Assembly (NCBI RefSeq): GCF_028372415.1
Contig: NC_092872.1
Location: 551,137,705 to 551,201,704 of the forward strand
Source of the DNA: Notamacropus eugenii
Lineage: Eukaryota; Chordata; Mammalia; Diprotodontia; Macropodidae
Length of the DNA stretch: 64,000 bases
Direction of reading: 5' to 3'
This document shows, one piece after another, positions 1-9,735 of the stretch. How positions within the stretch are numbered: the first letter of the stretch is position 1; each line of letters starts with the position of its first letter. The notes beneath the pieces were generated by a model that searched no databases, was not told the DNA's origin, and worked only from the letters and a program-made list of their open reading frames with translations. The translations under genes and the position numbers were made by a program.

Positions 1-62
1 ATGTCATGGTATCACCTCTCTGAGGTCATGGTCCTCTTCAAGAATGAAGAGCAAACAGCACA
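1..62 (+). repeat. 3' tail of an RTE-tailed repeat (cut by window edge)
   Basis: The bases resemble the end of the copy at 21717-21775: a gtcatggtatcacctc segment followed by gtcctcttcaagaatgaa. The same tail ends the repeats at 28652-28785, 31650-32335 and 56965-57280. Only the terminal part lies in the window. Confidence 0.7.
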
Positions 63-261
63 AACCAAGCCTGGGTACTCAGAGAAAGAGAACTGCATAA
101 GCTGCATAATGAATAGGAGTCCCAAAAAAGGGAGCTGATAGTCTGCCCTGATCACAACATGCCTGGAACACTGTCATCAATTAAGGGGGCTACGTTCTAA
201 GACTCAGGTGGAACATGACCCTCATCCTCACATGCTTTCTTTAAGGTATATCATATGGAAG

Positions 262-430
262 AGTGATCAGACAGCCCATTTTCCTCATTTGTAAAGTGGG
301 GATAATAAGAGCAGTTACTTCACAGGGCTATTGTGGTGATCAAATGAGAAAACATATGTAAAGTAATTTGAAATTTTAATGAGCTATATAATTTTATGAT
401 GATGATGACGATGATGATGGTAATGACGAC
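262..430 (+). repeat. MIR/CORE-SINE fragment with (ATG)n
   Basis: The diagnostic MIR 3' half is visible: a 'cctcatttgtaaagtgggg' segment, then 'cacagggctattgtggtgat', then a stretch on reduced growth toward the L2-type tail. A degenerate ATG/ACG microsatellite at about 393-428 has expanded inside the element's end. Positions 62-261 hold nothing I recognise. Confidence 0.7.
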
Positions 431-810
431 TTGGTCCCCGAGGGGTGAACTAGATTCTATTGGTAGAAGTTTCAGGGGTTGGAGGGTGTGAGACGATAAA
501 ACAAGTTTAACATTTATATTGCTACCTTTTGTTTTCACATGACCTTCATTTCTAAATCTTTCCCTCCAGAGGGGATGGATTTTGACCCAGTAGAAGGAAG
601 AACCTGCTGGCAATGAAAGCTGTCTGGAAATGGGAGGGGCTGCCTCAGTAAGGAGAGAACTTTGCAGGAAGACACTGGAGAGTTGCTTCTTTGGGTTGTT
701 ATGGACAGGTTCATGCGTCAAGTCTAGTTCATTCATCAAGTCTAGATGAACCAGAGTAAATGACAGAAAACAAAATGAAAAGCCCCCAGAATCTGGAGTA
801 GAGGAAGGGA
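431..810. other. Unassigned sequence
   Basis: I see no repeat family, splice-bounded exon or RNA gene here. The open frame on the minus strand across this stretch has no recognisable protein features and continues into the ATG microsatellite. Confidence 0.4.
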
Positions 811-950
811 GCTAAGATTGTAAGACAACTGGGTTTGAATCTCAGTTCTGCTACTTGCTGGGCCTCAGTTTCCTCACCCATAAAAGCATGGGGTTGTATT
901 AGATGAACATCAAGGCCCCATCCAGTTTCTATGATCTTATGAAAGCAAAC
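811..950 (+). repeat. MIR/Ther-type CORE-SINE
   Basis: It contains the series 'tgggtttgaatctcag', 'gcctcagtttcctcaccc', a purine-rich 'ggggttgtattagatga' and the tail 'ccatccagtttctatgat'. This order is characteristic of mammalian CORE-SINEs with an L2/CR1-related tail. Confidence 0.75.
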
Positions 951-1267
951 AATTTCAATTACCATTTTTGGTCTTCTTAACACGGTGGTTTCTAAAAGCT
1001 GTGAATGAAACCAGTGATAGAGATCTTGTGGTTAGGATACTCTTGGCCTGAAAGGCCATGTTTCCAGCCTTGTTCTGAGGGATCTACAAGAGGAACTTAG
1101 TTTTTCAAACCATATTCATGCTTGTTACAAATTCAGACACTCTAGAACGAGTCCAGGTAGATGAGTTCATTAATGGGGATGGGGATATTTGGGAAAGTGA
1201 AGGTGGAATAATACCAGTGAAGTGGCCAGAGACAGTGACTACTCTAAACCCCACCTATGCTAGCTAC

Positions 1268-1270
<3 letters not shown>

Positions 1271-1323
<53 letters not shown>

Positions 1324-1375
1324 CACATACGTGCATGTGTGTGCATGCGTGCGTGCGTGTGTGCATGTGCGCACA
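1271..1375 (+). repeat. (TG)n microsatellite
   Basis: About 46 bp of pure TG dinucleotide are followed by a variant TG/CG/CA tract to about 1375. The tract stays open in one frame, so the open frame at 1118-1387 is an artefact of the repeat. Alternating purine-pyrimidine sequence of this kind can adopt Z-DNA. Confidence 0.95.
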
Positions 1376-1404
1376 TATTTTTTTTGAGTGTGAAATAAAT
1401 CATT

Positions 1405-2140
1405 TTTAAATCTACAATGAATCAATGTGCATTTATTAAGTGCTTGCTCTGTGCAGCTGTGGGGCAGCTAGATGGCACAGTGGATAAAAGGCTGGGCCTG
1501 GAATCAGAAAGACCTGAGTTCAAATCCAGCCTCAGGCACTTACTAACTCTAGGACAAGTCACTTAATCCTTTGCCTCAGTTTTCTCATTTGTAAAATGAA
1601 CTAGAGAAAAAAATGGCAAACCACTCCAGTATCTTTGCAAAGAAAACCCTAAATGAGATCACAGAGTCAGATGTTACTGAAACAAAGGAACAACATACCC
1701 CTGTGCTAGATACTGTGCTAATTCTTGAAGTTACAAAAACACAAGGAGCCTACATTTTAATCTAGGAACCAATATGATCATAAATAATTATGTATTCAAT
1801 GAATATATAAAATGAATATAAGGTAATCTTGGGAGAAAGTCTACTAGTTACTGGAGGGTTTGGGAAAGGCTTCATGCAGAAGATGGGATTTGAGTAGAGT
1901 CTTGAAGGAAGTCAGCAGAATCCAAGATGTACAAGTGAGAAGGAGTACATTCCAGGAATGGGGAACAGCCAGTTCAAAATGATGGAGATGGAGTGTCATG
2001 AACGTGAGACAGCAAGAAGACCAGGAGCAATGAGTGGAAGTAACGCAAAGGCAGGTTGAAATTTGAAGAAAATTGAGCAAACACCCAGTAGAGGATTTAT
2101 GGAAGATATGGAAAAGAATCACAGAGAGTGGGCAGGCAGA
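1405..2140 (-). repeat. L2-type LINE 3' portion, split by a SINE
   Basis: Read on the plus strand this is the antisense of an L2/CR1-superfamily LINE: 'catttattaagtgcttgct' at the left end is the LINE terminus, then after the SINE at 1461-1696 come 'gggaaaggcttcatgcaga', 'gagtcttgaaggaagtcag', 'cattccaggaatgggga' and 'gatggagtgtcatg'. These blocks recur in the same order at 15395-16120 and 54170-54560. Only about the last 500 bp of the LINE is present, with no coding capacity. Confidence 0.75.
1461..1696 (+). repeat. tRNA-headed SINE with BovB/RTE-like tail
   Basis: Full-length marsupial SINE. The tRNA-like head has a pol III A box at 1473-1483 (TGGCACAGTGG) and a B box at 1518-1527 (GTTCAAATCC). 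A CORE-like middle with 'cctcagttttctcatttgt' follows. The last part ('ggcaaaccactccagtat', then 'gatcacagagtcagat') resembles the 3' end of BovB/RTE LINEs and ruminant Bov-tA SINEs. It lies inside an older minus-strand L2. The ending 'gaacaacat' is the usual RTE-type short A/C-rich terminus, not a long poly-A. Confidence 0.9.
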
Positions 2141-2194
2141 TAGGCTGCAATTAGTTTTGTGTTAAGGAGTACCCACATGGATGAGATCATACAT

Positions 2195-2400
2195 TCATTA
2201 GAGGGTTGGACTAAGGAAAACCATTTTACCAATTAGAGTTGTCCAAAAATATAATTGATTGCCTTAGAAAGTGGTGGGTTCCTCCTCACTGGAGGTCTTC
2301 AAATGGAAACTGGCTAGCTACACATTGGGCTATTCTTAGGTCAAGATTATGTTTGGATTAGTTCACCTCTGAGGTTCTTTTTGCCTGTGATTCCATGAAA
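2195..2400 (+). repeat. CR1/L3-type LINE 3' UTR
   Basis: It contains the CR1 3' UTR order: 'agttgtccaaaaata', 'gttcctcctcactggaggt', 'cttcaaatggaaactggct', then 'cacctctgaggttcttttt' and 'gtgattccatgaa'. Bird and mammal CR1/L3 copies carry the same blocks. It has no coding part. Confidence 0.65.
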
Positions 2401-2590
2401 CAAGCCCAGATTGGGGACAAGACTTGCCTAAGGTCATAGCAGGAGGGAAAGGGATGGAAGGATCTCATAGGATAAAGGAAGTCATTTAGACCAACTTCTT
2501 CATTTTTGAGAGAAGAAACTGAGGCATACAGAGGGTAAGTCTCTTGAATCCCAGTCTACCACCCTATAGTTCTGTGACTATAAGTGTTCT
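2400..2590 (-). repeat. MIR fragment
   Basis: Antisense MIR with 'agaagaaactgaggcatac' and a cacttgaatccca-like end. It is diverged. Confidence 0.55.
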
Positions 2591-2599
2591 CCTTCTGTA

Positions 2600-3006
2600 T
2601 GTGAGGCAGGTGGTGGTAACTAACTGGAAAGCAAGTATAATTACTGTGTTAAGGGTAACCAGAACCAGGAAGCTGAGGTGTTTTCTTCTTTAACAATAGT
2701 ATCATGTGTTAAATTGAAAATAACCCCCCTCCCCACCTTGTCATTTCCAATTCAAAACTGAACAATAGAGCAGCTAAGTCCAGAACCTCAGAATCTAATA
2801 GAGCTTTATATTCAGGGAACCATTCAAGTCCACTTCTCTGTAAGAATTCTACTGCAAGCTGGGATCTGACTGTAATGAGCACGGTGCTGTCTGTGTAGCC
2901 AGCAACGATTGAAGTTGGTGGCAATTAAAGGGCTGATCCCACTGGAGGGGTACTGCCAGCCTCCTGCTTTGGGATCCAGAGAGAGAAAAGGAAGTGGGAG
3001 GAAAAG
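2600..3006. other. Unassigned sequence
   Basis: No repeat, exon or RNA gene recognised. Several overlapping minus-strand open frames cross it, none with recognisable protein features. Confidence 0.4.
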
Positions 3007-3014
3007 CACTAGAG

Positions 3015-3238
3015 CAGTTCTTAACCTGGCAGGGAGGGTGAATTGTGAACCTGATTAAATAGATACATACACACACATATACATACATACAATACACACA
3101 CAATTGCATTTAAATGCAATTTTTTGTGTAATCCTATCCATTTAAATTGAGCATTTAAAATACATTCTAAGAAGGGATCCATAGACTTCATGAGACTGCT
3201 AAAGGGATTCATGACACCAGAAAGGTTAAGAACCCCTG
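3015..3238. mobile_element. hAT-type (Charlie/MER-like) MITE
   Basis: A short non-autonomous DNA transposon. The left end starts CAGTTCTTAACCT at 3015 and the right end finishes AGGTTAAGAACCCCTG at 3238, so the termini are inverted repeats (the left has lost three G). An 8-bp target duplication flanks it: cactagag at 3007-3014 and ctctagag at 3239-3246, 7 of 8 identical, as expected for hAT. An (AC)n/(ATAC)n microsatellite sits inside at about 3063-3102. The right half resembles the copy at 34205-34353. Confidence 0.8.
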
Positions 3239-3249
3239 CTCTAGAGCAG

Positions 3250-3650
3250 ATGGGGCTTAGGTGAATTTTAAAAGTGTTCCACATCTCATTGTTTCAGATG
3301 TGGCTATTAGTGAGTGGCAGGGGAAGTGACTTTGGTGTGGGCTGTTCAAAAGAGAGAAGGGAGGTGGAGAAAGAGAGAGGTGGGGGGAGAGAAGAGGGAG
3401 AGAGATTTGCTGTTCTGTGTTCACATCAGACCTTTCATCCAGGAAGTTCAGAACTCTTAAAAAAAAGTCGTTTCTTTGATCTTTCTCTTCCTGGGAAGCA
3501 ATGAATAACTTTCTTTTTTCCTACTCTATACCTAGATAAAATACACCAATGTCAAATTATACTCTTTTAGCTAGGGCTGAAAAGAAAAGCTACTTAGGGA
3601 GGGCGCTTTTTGGAGGAGCTGAATGTGAGCAGTGGCACAGAGGGCTTGAT
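3250..3650. other. Unassigned, purine-rich stretch
   Basis: Positions 3355-3405 are a GA-rich tract (GAGAGA and GGAGGTGG blocks). I recognise no repeat family or gene in the rest. Confidence 0.4.
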
Positions 3651-3654
3651 GGTG

Positions 3655-3835
3655 GTGGTAGGACATTTAGTTAGAGTGCTGAACCTAGAATGAAGCAGAC
3701 ATGGGTTCAGATCATACCATGTGGTAGTTGTGTTAAGGCAGTTAGTCTCTTTGATCTGCATTTGTAAAATGATGGGGTTAGATTTAGTGGCCTCTAATTT
3801 CTCTTCCAGATCCAAATCTGTGATTTCACTTGTCT
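3655..3835 (+). repeat. MIR/Ther-type CORE-SINE
   Basis: It has the head 'tgggttcagatcatacc', the middle 'tctgcatttgtaaaatga' and the tail 'ggcctctaatttctcttcc' followed by 'aaatctgtgatttca'. Confidence 0.7.
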
Positions 3836-3889
3836 TTAAAAGACACATGAAACTGCTCGTGTATGGAAAAGATTCCCTTGCCTTTCATT

Positions 3890-4045
3890 CTAGCTTATGA
3901 AGTTCCCTTCCCTCAAAACTCACCTCAAAAGCAGCATCCTCCATGAAGCCTTCCCTGACCCTATCCATGCCTGCCTTCCCTCAGCTGAAAGTGATCTTTT
4001 CCACATACTGCTCTGATGTGATAACTCCTCTATGCTGTATATATT
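3890..4045 (+). repeat. L2-type LINE 3' fragment
   Basis: The blocks 'cctccatgaagccttccct', 'gcctgccttccctcag' and the trailing 'ctctatgctgtatatatt' match the part of L2 that precedes its 3' UTR, as in the copies at 43650-44310 and 53095-53575. Confidence 0.6.
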
Positions 4046-4059
4046 CTTCCTTTAGATCA

Positions 4060-4260
4060 CAGTTGAGAAGGCACGGTTTAGTAGAAGGAGTGATGGACTG
4101 CAAGTCAGAAAATCTAGATTCAATTTCTGTCTCTGCCACTTACTACATTTGTGACCTTAGGCAAGTTGTGTTACTTCTCTGAGACTCAAGTTTCTTCACC
4201 TCTAAAATGAAGGAGATTAGACTAGATGACCTCCAAAGTTCCATTCCATTCAAAGATGGA
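4060..4260 (+). repeat. MIR/Ther-type CORE-SINE
   Basis: Nearly complete copy: 'atctagattcaatttctgt', 'tgccacttactacatttgt', 'ttcttcacctctaaaatga', 'gactagatgacctccaaag'. Confidence 0.75.
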
Positions 4261-4454
4261 GAATTTCTCAGCACTGAGTGCAGGCCTTTATACAGCATAA
4301 ATAGGAGCTTGAGAAACAGAGAATTTTCTACAGAGAAGCCAGTGGCAAGCTTGGAAGTTATGATTCCTACCTTTGGAATCTCATTTCATCATGATTCTTC
4401 CACAGAACAGCTGGATATTTGCATAGTGGTCAGCTAGGGATCCTTAAGTCTTCG

Positions 4455-4592
4455 TGTGTGTGTGTGTGTGTGTGTATGCATGCATATGGCTGTAAATACT
4501 TATCACATTTCTCCTTGTTGCATTATTTGTGTATACATATATACATACACATATACATACATATATGTATATTACATGTATACATATATAAT
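4455..4592 (+). repeat. (TG)n and (CATA)n microsatellites
   Basis: A short TG run at about 4455-4474 and an imperfect CATA/TATA tract at about 4529-4592. They account for the open frames overlapping them. Confidence 0.85.
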
Positions 4593-4654
4593 ATAATTTA
4601 CCCTTCATTAGATTGCCAGCTCCTAGAAATTCAGAGCTGTATTGATTATGTAAA

Positions 4655-4790
4655 ATCATAAGCTTAGAGTTAGAAGGAATTTAGCAACCTTGATTGAAGT
4701 TCATTCTCTCTTTTTTATAGAGGAAGAAATGAGATCCCAGATAAGAGGGGTTACTTTTTCCACCTAGTTTAGAAGACTAGAGAACTCAAT
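4655..4790 (-). repeat. MIR fragment
   Basis: Antisense CORE-SINE: 'agagttagaaggaattta', then 'tttttatagaggaagaaat', 'gagatcccagataag'. Confidence 0.55.
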
Positions 4791-5039
4791 TTTTTTACTT
4801 TCCTTAAAAATTATTAAAAAAATAAATTACTACCAATAAGATTGAGCATTAATGCAATCAATCTTTGTTTACAACTCTTTACATTTAAGTAAATGAAATT
4901 CATATCATAAAATGCCATGGCAACTTCTCAGTTACTCCTTGTAAGTCCATCGGGATCCTCTGTCCGTTCATTCTTTCAAAACGAAGTTTTATTGATACCT
5001 TTTCCTTTTTATATTACATACATTTTTTTTCTTTCATTA

Positions 5040-6024
5040 TCTTCTCTGCCCTCCTTTTTCTGGAGAGCCATCCTTTGGCTTGAACTAAAGAATTAAAAAA
5101 AGAAGAATAAAATGGGTAAAACCAATCAATGCATTGAAAAATCTGATGTCATATGTGATATTTCACACCCAAGGAATTCCTCCTCTGCCCCTGCCAACTC
5201 TTCCATCATGTCTGCAAAGGAGTTGGGGAAGGGGGAAAGTATCATCTCATACTTCTTTGGGGACAAGCTTGCTCTTTAAGAAGTATTTTCATTTCTTTTG
5301 TGGTTGCTGTGCTTTCCATTTATATTGTTGCAGTCACTGTACAAATTGTTTTCCTTGCTTTGCTTATTTCACCATGTATCAGTTCATGTAAATGATGCTT
5401 CTCTGTATTTATGTGTTTCATACATCATAGTAATATTCCATTGCATTCACATACCACCCTGTGTTCAATCATTTCTCCAATAGTGGGCATCTAATTCAAT
5501 TCCAATTCTTTGCTACAAGATGTGCTGTTTGTAACTATTTTGGAAACTTTCTTTTTGTCAATAACCTTCTTAGGGCATAAATATCTAGCAGTGAAATCTC
5601 TGGGTCAGCGTAAAGATATTTTACTTGCTTTATTTGCATAATTCAAAATTGTTTTTTAAGAATGCTTATATTGGTGCAATGGTAAAATTTATAGTTCCAC
5701 CAAAAAAGTGTTAATGTTCCTGCTTGTCTTTCCACAACCCTTCCAACAGTGAATATTTTCATATTTTGTAATTTTTGCCATTTTCCTGGGTATGAGGTAA
5801 AACTTCAATATTACATCTTGTATCTTATTATTAGTGATTTGGAGCATTCTTTCATATGATTATTAATAGTTTGCAACTCTTCATTTAAGGACTGTTCATA
5901 TTCTTGATGATTTATATGTTGGAAAGTGGCTTTTGATTTTATATATTTGTGTCAGTTCCCTTTATATCTTGGATAATAAACCTTTATCAGAGATATTTAC
6001 TACAAAAAATGTTTTTCCCTAGTT
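5040..6024 (-). mobile_element. Old L1 LINE: 3' UTR and end of ORF2
   Basis: Antisense of the L1 ORF2 C-terminus and 3' UTR. The plus strand shows 'aatattccattgcattcac', 'aatagtgggcatctaattc', 'ctgggtcagcgtaaag', 'ttccaccaaaaaagtg' and 'tttatcagagatatttac', the usual antisense landmarks of the last 650 bp of ORF2. Frames are broken throughout. The same L1 resumes at 8795 beyond the inserted HAL1, because the ORF2 landmarks 'ttgcacaaacaaa' and 'tctgataaaggtttattat' fall on opposite sides of the insert. About 4985-5380 is the diverged 3' UTR. Confidence 0.85.
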
Positions 6025-6039
6025 GATTGCTTTTCTTTT
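6025..6039. repeat. Left target-site duplication of the HAL1 insertion
   Basis: gattgcttttctttt here is repeated as gatttcttttctttt at 8780-8794, with one mismatch in 15. The T-rich strand fits L1 endonuclease-primed integration. Confidence 0.8.
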
Positions 6040-7028
6040 ATTTTTTTAAAATTAATTTATTTAACTTTTAACATTCATTTTCACAAAATTTTGGGTTCCA
6101 AATTTTCTCCCCATTTGTCCTCACCCCCCACCCCAAAATACCAAGCATTCTAATTGCCCCTATCACCAATCTGCCCTCTCTTCTATCATCCCTCCCATCC
6201 CTTGTCCCCATCTTCTCTTTTGTCCTGTAGGGCCAGATAACTTTCTATACCCCTTTACCTGTATTTCTTATTTCCTAGTAGCAAGAACAGTACTCGACAG
6301 TTGTTTCTAAAGCTTTGAGTTCCAACTTCTCTTCATCCCTCCCTCCCCATCCATTCCTTTTGGAAGGCAAGCAATTCAATATAGGCCATATCTGTGTAGT
6401 TTTGCAAATGACTTCCATAATAGTTGTGTTGTGTAAGACTAACTATATTTCCCTCCATCCTATCCTGCCCCCCATTGTTTCTATTCTCTCTTTTGATCCT
6501 GTCCCTTCCCAGGAGTGTTTACTTCAAATTGCTCCCTCCTCCTATTTCCCTCCCTTCCATCTTCCCCCCCACCCTGCTTATCCCCTTCTCCCCCACTTTC
6601 CTGTACTGTAAGATAGGTTTTTATACCAAAATGAGTGTGCATTTTATTCCTTCCTTTAGTGGAATGTGATGAGAGTAAACTTCATGTTTTTCTCTCACCT
6701 CCCTTCTTTTTCCCTCCGCTAAAAAGTCTTTTGCTTGCCTCTTTTATGAGAGATAATTTGCCCCATTCCATTTCTCTCTTTTTCTTCCCAATATATTTCT
6801 CTCTCACCACTTAATTTCATTTTTTTAAGATATGATCCCACCCTATTCAATTCACTCTGTGCTCTCTGTCTCTCTGTGTGCGTGTGTGTGTGTAATCCCA
6901 CCCACTACCCAGATACTGAAAAGTTTCAAGAGTTACAAATATTTTCTTTCCATGTAGGAATGTAAACAGTTCAACTTTAGTAAGTCCTTTATGACTTCTG
7001 TTTGCTGTTTACCTTTTCATGCTTCTCT

Positions 7029-7475
7029 TCATTCTTGTGTTTGAAAGTCAAATTTTCTTTTCAGCTCTGGTCTTTTCATCAAGAATGCTTGAAAGCCCCC
7101 AATTTCGTTGAAAGACCATATTTTTCCCTGAAGTATTATACTCAGTTTTGCTGGGTAGGTGATTCTTGGTTTTAGTCCTAGTTCCTTTGACTTCTGGAAT
7201 ATGATATTCCACGCCCTTTGATCCCTTAATGTAGAGGCTGCTAGATCTTGTGTTATCCTGATTGTATTTCCACAATACTTGAATTGTTTCTTTCTAGCTG
7301 ATTGCAATATTTTCTCCTTGACCAGGGAACTCTGGAATTTGGCCACAATGTTCCTAGGAGTTTCTCTTTTTGGATCTCTTTCAGGCAGTGATCTGTGGAT
7401 TCCTTGAATACTTATTTTGCCCTCTGGTTCTAGGATCTCAGGGCAGATTTCCTTGATAATTTCATGTCTAGGCTC
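7029..7475 (-). pseudogene. L1/HAL1 ORF1 protein, RRM remainder and C-terminal domain (shifted frame)
   Basis: Downstream of the A-run break the minus strand encodes the rest of ORF1p in the second frame: an EICPEILEPEGKISIQGIHR segment, then PRNIVAKFQSSLVKEKIL, ARKKQFKYCGNTIRITQDL, and the C-terminal TYPAKLSIILQGKIWSF. The segments are typical of the ORF1p C-terminal RNA-binding domain. The stop is at 7029. Together with 7430-8107 it makes an almost complete ORF1 with one visible break, so the insertion is younger than the L1 it interrupts. Confidence 0.85.
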
Positions 7476-8107
7476 TTTTTTTGATCATGGCTTTCAGGTA
7501 GGCCCATAATTTTTAAATTGTCTCTCCTGGATCTATTTTCCAGGTCAGTTGTTTTTCCAATGAGATATTTCACATTCTCTTCCATTTTTTCATTCTTTTG
7601 GTTTTGTTTTGTGATTTCTTGGTTTCTCATCAAGTCATTAGCCTCCATCTGTTCCATTCTAATTTTGAAAGAACTATTTTCTTCAGTGAGCTTTTGAACC
7701 TCTTTTTCCATTTGGCTAATTCTGCTTTTGAAAGCATTCTTCTCCTCATTGGCTTTCTGAACCTCTTTTACCAGTTGAGTTAGCCTATTTTTCAAGGTGT
7801 TATTTTCTTCAGCATTCTTTTGGGTCTCCTTTAGCAAGCTGTTGACCTGCTTTTCATGCTTTTCTTTCATCTCTCTCATTTCTCTTCCCAGTTTTTCCTC
7901 CACCTCTCTAACTTGATTTTCAAAATCCTTTTTGAGCTCTTCCATGGCCTGAGCCCATTGGATGGGCTGGGATACAGAAGCCTTGACTTCTGTGTCTTTC
8001 CCTGATGGTAAGCATTGTTCTTCCTCATCAGAAAGGAAGGGAGGAGATATCTGTTCACCAAGAAAGTAACCTTCTATAGTTTTATTTCTTTTCCCTTTTC
8101 TGGGCAT
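7430..8107 (-). pseudogene. L1/HAL1 ORF1 protein, N-terminal and coiled-coil part (225 aa, frame broken)
   Basis: L1 ORF1p is an RNA-binding chaperone that coats element RNA in the cytoplasm. The frame starts at the ATG at 8107-8105, after the 5' UTR. Residues 1-45 are a basic, then acidic head. Residues about 50-165 form a long heptad-rich coiled coil full of K, E, L and N, which trimerises ORF1p. At about residues 185-208 comes ENRSRRDNLKIMGLPE, the hallmark start of the RRM-like domain. The frame then goes wrong at a run of seven A (plus strand 7476-7482) and stops at 7430. The RRM and C-terminal domain continue in another frame at 7029-7475. A one-base length change in the A run would explain the break. 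Confidence 0.85.
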
Positions 8108-8779
8108 TTTCCCAGCCAGTGACTTGACTTCTGAATATTCTCTTCACACCGACTTCGCCTCCAGATCCACCCAGCCAGTGCTTGGGGTCTTAGACTCAAA
8201 TGCTGCTTCCTAGCCTTAGGGCTTTTGGCAGGGGTGGGGCTGCTATTCAGTGTGAGATTAAGTTCAGGTGCTCAGGTGGGGGCAGGGCCACCACTTGGGG
8301 CTTAGTTCCCTCAGGGGGTTTATGGGGAGACCTTCAACAATGGATCTGAGCTCCTGCCTGCTTTGGGAGCCCCTGTCTTCTGCCACCCCCCCGCTGCTGC
8401 CTCCCGAGGGGGCCTGAGTTATGGGGACACTCCCCTCTCTGCGAGCTGAAAAGACCCTCTCACTGACCCTTGTCACCTGTGGGTGGAGGGACCTGTGCTA
8501 TGGCTGGAGATTCTGTCCCTGAAGCCTGCTGGGATCTGCTCCTCTCGGTGTCATGTGGCCAAGGCAGGGCTGGGCTCTGCTCTGGGTCTGGTCTGCGACA
8601 GACCTTTGTGTCGGGTTTTCAGGTCTCTCTGGAACAGAAATCTCATCTGCTCCATTGTTCTGCGGCTTCTGCTGCTCCAGAATTTGTTGGGAGCTCTTCT
8701 TTACAGATATTTTATGGGCTGTGGGTTCGGAGCTAGCATATGTGTGTCTTTCTACTCTGCCATCTTGGCTCCTCCCCCC
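8108..8779 (-). promoter_or_regulatory. HAL1/L1 5' UTR with YY1-type site
   Basis: About 670 bp, clearly GC-richer than its surroundings, between the 5' end and the ORF1 ATG. The 5' end on the minus strand begins with a G run and GGAGCCAAGATGGC. The AAGATGGC core (plus strand 8759-8767) matches the YY1 site known at the start of human L1, where it directs the start position of transcription. Three plus-strand open frames in 8470-8863 are antisense shadows of this region. Confidence 0.7.
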
Positions 8780-8794
8780 GATTTCTTTTCTTTT
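8780..8794. repeat. Right target-site duplication of the HAL1 insertion
   Basis: gatttcttttctttt pairs with 6025-6039 (14 of 15 identical). Confidence 0.8.
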
Positions 8795-9735
8795 TATGCT
8801 AGATGCATTACTTTTGTTTGTGCAAAGCTTTCACACAGTCTGAATTACCTATTTTATGTTTAGTAATTGCTTTTATTCCTGTTTAGTTAAGAATTTATCT
8901 CTGACCCAAAGCTTTGAAACAAATATGATCTGCTTTATTTCTAATTTTTAAATGATATGATCTTTAATATCCAGGTCACTTTCCATTTTAAATTTATTGT
9001 GGAATATGGTATAAGACATTGATCTAAGCCTAATTTCTGCCAGATTGCTTTCCACTTTTCCCAGATGTTCTAGCGAGCTCTATCCCAAGTAATACATATT
9101 TTGGGGTTTATTGAAAAGTAGGTTATTAAGTTACAATACTTCTGATTTTTTCCTTGTCTAGTCTAATCTATTAATCTACTTTTCTATTTCTTAATGTGTA
9201 TCAAATGGTTTTGATGCTTACTACTTTTAAATATAATTTGAGGTCTACAAGTACTGTTTTTCTTTTATTACTACCTTTTTATAAATTTTCCTCTAGTCTC
9301 AATCTTTTGTACTTTCAAATTAATTTTGTTATTATTTTATTAAGTTTTGTAAAGCATCCCATTGGTAGTTTGATTAGCATACCATTAAGTCTGTAATTAA
9401 TTTTGGTGATATTGTCCTTTTTATTATATTAGCATTGTTCACCCTTGAGTAATGAATATTTCTCTAGTTATTTCAGTTACTTATTTCTTTAAGGAGAATT
9501 TTGTAATTGAATCTATGCAAATCTCGAGTTGCTTTGGTAGATCAACTTCCAAATATTTTCTGTATTTTGTAGTTATTTAAAATGGGATTTTCTGCTCTAT
9601 TATTGCTTCTTGAATTTTGATGTTATTATACAGAATTGTTGATTTTTTTGTGGATTTACTTCTTAGCTCACAATTTTGCTGAAATTAAGTGGCTCAATTA
9701 GTTTCTTTACTGATTTCTTTGTCCATTCCTTCTTA
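8795..9735 (-). mobile_element. Old L1 LINE ORF2 (continuation beyond HAL1)
   Basis: Antisense of the region downstream of the reverse-transcriptase core: 'gttttgatgcttactactt', 'aatataatttgaggtctac', 'tttggtagatcaacttcc', 'aaatattttctgtatttt', 'attattgcttcttgaattt'. It is riddled with stops on the coding strand. It is the same L1 as 5040-6024, judged by the ORF2 order across the insert. Confidence 0.8.

Larger units (their letters stand above)
6041..8779 (-). mobile_element. HAL1-like half-L1 retrotransposon (5' UTR, ORF1, 3' UTR, no ORF2)
   Basis: On the minus strand the element runs from a G-rich 5' end at 8779 through a 0.67 kb GC-rich 5' UTR, an L1 ORF1 (8107-7029) and a purine-rich 3' UTR (7028-6041) to an A/T-rich tail. 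No endonuclease or reverse-transcriptase sequence lies between ORF1 and the 3' end. Half-L1 (HAL1) elements, known in mammals including marsupials, have exactly this layout. Near-perfect 15-bp target duplications flank it, and it splits an older L1 ORF2. An ordinary L1 with an ORF2 deletion is the alternative; the duplications at both ends and the continuous 3' UTR favour HAL1. Confidence 0.75.

Noticed and set aside
1118..1387. 89-codon plus-strand frame
   Set aside because: More than half is Cys-Val repeats from the TG microsatellite.
1461..1530. tRNA gene suggested by the A and B boxes
   Set aside because: It is the promoter head of a SINE. No cloverleaf with paired acceptor stem is present, and the same head recurs elsewhere with SINE bodies.
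8470..8863. Three overlapping plus-strand frames of 88-126 codons
   Set aside because: They are antisense of the HAL1/L1 5' UTR, whose high GC makes stops rare.
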